A model generated the notes under the pieces. It did not search any database and was not told the DNA's origin. It worked only from the letters and a program-made list of their open reading frames with translations. From CAZUGH01 sp964619785 (GTDB taxonomy: Bacteria > Bacillota > Clostridia > Lachnospirales > Lachnospiraceae): a stretch of 33,366 bases of DNA. Shown here one piece after another: positions 31,957 through 33,366 of the stretch. The position numbers and the translations under genes are program-made. Numbering within the stretch: position 1 is the stretch's first letter; each line of letters begins with the position of its first letter. The DNA is taken from assembly GCA_964619785.1 (NCBI GenBank), contig CAZUGH010000017.1, forward strand, positions 1 to 33,366, given 5' to 3'.

Positions 31957-32739
31957 TTGGGAATACCTGTTAAGATTGATGGTGTAGGTTTTGAGGGACC
32001 ATTAGACCTATTACTACATTTGATTGAGAAAAATAAAGTTGATATATATGATATACCGATTGTACTGATTACAGAACAATATTTAGACTACATACAGAAG
32101 TTAGATACGAAAGATATGGATGTCATGAGTGAGTTCTTAGTAATGGCAGCTACATTGATTCGCATCAAGTCGAAGATGCTTCTTCCTCCTGATGAGACAG
32201 AAGAGGATGAAGAACTAGAAGATCCAAGACAAGAATTGGTTCAGCGATTGCTTGAGTATAAGATGTTTAAGTATGCTTCCTATGAATTGAAGGATCGACA
32301 GATTGATGCTGGTAAGATGGTATTTAAGAAACCAACAATTCCGGATGAGATATCGAATTATCAAGAGGAAGTGGATTTAGATGATTTGTTATCCGATGTC
32401 ACGATGACGCGGCTGCAGAGCATTTTCCACTCAGTGATTAAAAAACAGATTGATAAAGTGGATCCGATTCGAAGCAAATTTGGAGAGATAGAAAAAGAAG
32501 AACTCAATCTAGAAGATCACATGATTTTCATGGAAGAGTATGCGATGTTACATGGTACTTTCAGTTTTCGTAAGCTTTTAGAAAACGGGAAAGGTAAGAC
32601 CTATGTTATTGTTACATTTCTAGGCGTACTAGAGATGATGAAAGTTGGATTGTTGAAAATTGTACAAGATAATATTTTTGATGATATTATGATTACTTAT
32701 ATACCAAGGCAGAAGGAGGCAGGACACAATGGAAATTAA
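31957..32739 (+). CDS. scpA: Segregation and condensation protein A
   Basis: Kleisin subunit that bridges the SMC heads in the chromosome-condensing SMC-ScpAB complex; 260 residues. The N-terminus reads IPVKIDGVGFEGPLDLLLHL then IEKNKVDIYDIPIVLITEQY, the SMC-neck-binding hallmark. A charged middle and a C-terminal winged-helix domain (about 180-255) follow. The start is TTG at 31957, chosen because the family N-terminus begins here; GAGAGGA lies about 11-12 bases upstream, so translation may be weak. It overlaps scpB by 11 bases. Confidence 0.93.
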   Translation: MGIPVKIDGVGFEGPLDLLLHLIEKNKVDIYDIPIVLITEQYLDYIQKLDTKDMDVMSEFLVMAATLIRIKSKMLLPPDETEEDEELEDPRQELVQRLLEYKMFKYASYELKDRQIDAGKMVFKKPTIPDEISNYQEEVDLDDLLSDVTMTRLQSIFHSVIKKQIDKVDPIRSKFGEIEKEELNLEDHMIFMEEYAMLHGTFSFRKLLENGKGKTYVIVTFLGVLEMMKVGLLKIVQDNIFDDIMITYIPRQKEAGHNGN

Positions 32740-33298
32740 AGAATTAGAAGCGGTTGTGGAGTCTATTCTTTTTACCATGGGAGAAGCAGTAGAAGTGGAG
32801 CGGATTGCTACAGCTGTAGAACACGATGAAGATACGGTTCGTAAGATTATACGTAGCATGATGGCAAGATACGAGGAAGAGGACCGCGGGCTACGCATTA
32901 TTGAACTAGATGGTGCTTTTCAGATGTGTACGAAGCCAGAGATGTATGAGTACTTAGTCAAGGTGGCCCATGTACCGAAGAGACATGTATTGACAGACGT
33001 ATTGTTAGAGACGTTGTCAATTGTTGCCTATAAACAACCGATAACACGTATTGAGATTGAGAAGATTCGTGGCGTTAAGTGTGACCACGTAGTTAATAAA
33101 TTGGTCGAATATAATTTAATCTGCGAAGCAGGACGATTAGATGCACCAGGAAGACCAATTATGTTTAAGACGACAGAAGATTTTTTGAGATACTTCGGCT
33201 TGGAGTCGCTAGAAGAACTTCCAATTATGAACCAGGAAACGATTGATGATTTTAAGGAAGAAGCAGAAAAAGAAATCCAAATGGAACTGAATTTGTAA
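32729..33298 (+). CDS. scpB: Segregation and condensation protein B
   Basis: Partner of ScpA that wraps the kleisin as a dimer of winged-helix proteins; 189 residues. LEAVVESILFTMGEAVEVER opens the first winged helix, and VLLETLSIVAYKQPITRIEI then EKIRGVKCDHVVNKL marks the second. ScpB ends with GRPIMFKTTEDFLRYFGLES, the usual C-terminal motif, before an acidic tail. The ATG lies in the end of scpA with AAGGAGG about 10 bases upstream. Confidence 0.94.
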   Translation: MEIKELEAVVESILFTMGEAVEVERIATAVEHDEDTVRKIIRSMMARYEEEDRGLRIIELDGAFQMCTKPEMYEYLVKVAHVPKRHVLTDVLLETLSIVAYKQPITRIEIEKIRGVKCDHVVNKLVEYNLICEAGRLDAPGRPIMFKTTEDFLRYFGLESLEELPIMNQETIDDFKEEAEKEIQMELNL

Positions 33299-33305
33299 AA
33301 ATATA

Positions 33306-33344
33306 AAAAAGTGTACATTAGTCAATGATGTGACACTAACTTTT
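33306..33344 (+). terminator. Possible terminator after scpB
   Basis: AGTGT and CATT pair with AATG and ACACT around AGTC, flanked by AAAA and CTTTT. The stem is interrupted and the T-run short, so this is a weak call. Confidence 0.35.
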
Positions 33345-33366
33345 CAAAAATAATAAAGTTGATATG

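Noticed and set aside
31935..31973. A 12-codon frame with ATG at 31935 overlapping the scpA start
   Set aside because: Very short and in a region where chance frames are expected; its AGGA sits immediately before the ATG, too close to act as a ribosome site.

Overview
The window looks like chromosome from a low-GC Gram-positive anaerobe of the class Clostridia, most likely the Lachnospiraceae. This rests on the gene order dgt-dnaG-rpoD-trmK, the DUF4321 protein, the Clostridia-style pst/pho locus, a type A RNase P RNA and the protein sequences as I recognise them; no database search was possible. Two runs of exactly 100 N (1542-1641 and 30653-30752) mark scaffold joins of unknown true length. 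Both fall inside genes, and several coding anomalies cluster around them.

Layout. 1-420: the tail of a probable polysaccharide deacetylase and a convergent DUF4321 membrane protein, separated by a bidirectional terminator. 477-7015: a phosphate locus, pstS-pstC-(gap)-pstA-pstB-phoU-phoP-phoR-Na/Pi cotransporter, behind a probable Pho-box promoter. pstB carries a one-base frameshift in a run of A, and phoU is about half its usual length because its first repeat joins directly to the end of its second. 7030-19780: one uninterrupted operon of eleven genes that I identify as an XrtG (Gram-positive exosortase) system. It encodes a 6-pyruvoyl-tetrahydropterin-synthase-like protein, a secreted substrate with a C-terminal sorting-type helix, XrtG, two family-2 glycosyltransferases, a membrane sensor-like protein with a degenerate GGDEF-like domain, GtrA, a second PTPS-like protein, two very large PTPS-associated (GT-C-like) membrane proteins and a UDP-GlcNAc 2-epimerase. 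19815-26134: a housekeeping operon for dNTP hydrolysis, primase, sigma-A, a tRNA methyltransferase and a TGS-nucleoside kinase. 26176-26520: rnpB. 26631-29849: an HD hydrolase, an M29 aminopeptidase and purE. 29836-30962 (minus): a D-Ala-D-Ala carboxypeptidase broken by the second gap. 31048-33298: a membrane-anchored metallophosphoesterase and scpA-scpB.

How the genes work together. The phosphate genes form a full sense-and-import circuit. The XrtG operon is the accessory and least characterised part. It appears to build a lipid-linked or extracellular glycan (2-epimerase, GT2 enzymes, GtrA, GT-C-like proteins) and to process a cell-surface protein through XrtG. The two PTPS-like proteins keep zinc-ligand histidines but lack the Cys and Asp-His residues that make QueD/PTPS enzymes work, so they probably have another job here. 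No tRNA, CRISPR array, insertion sequence or prophage gene was seen.
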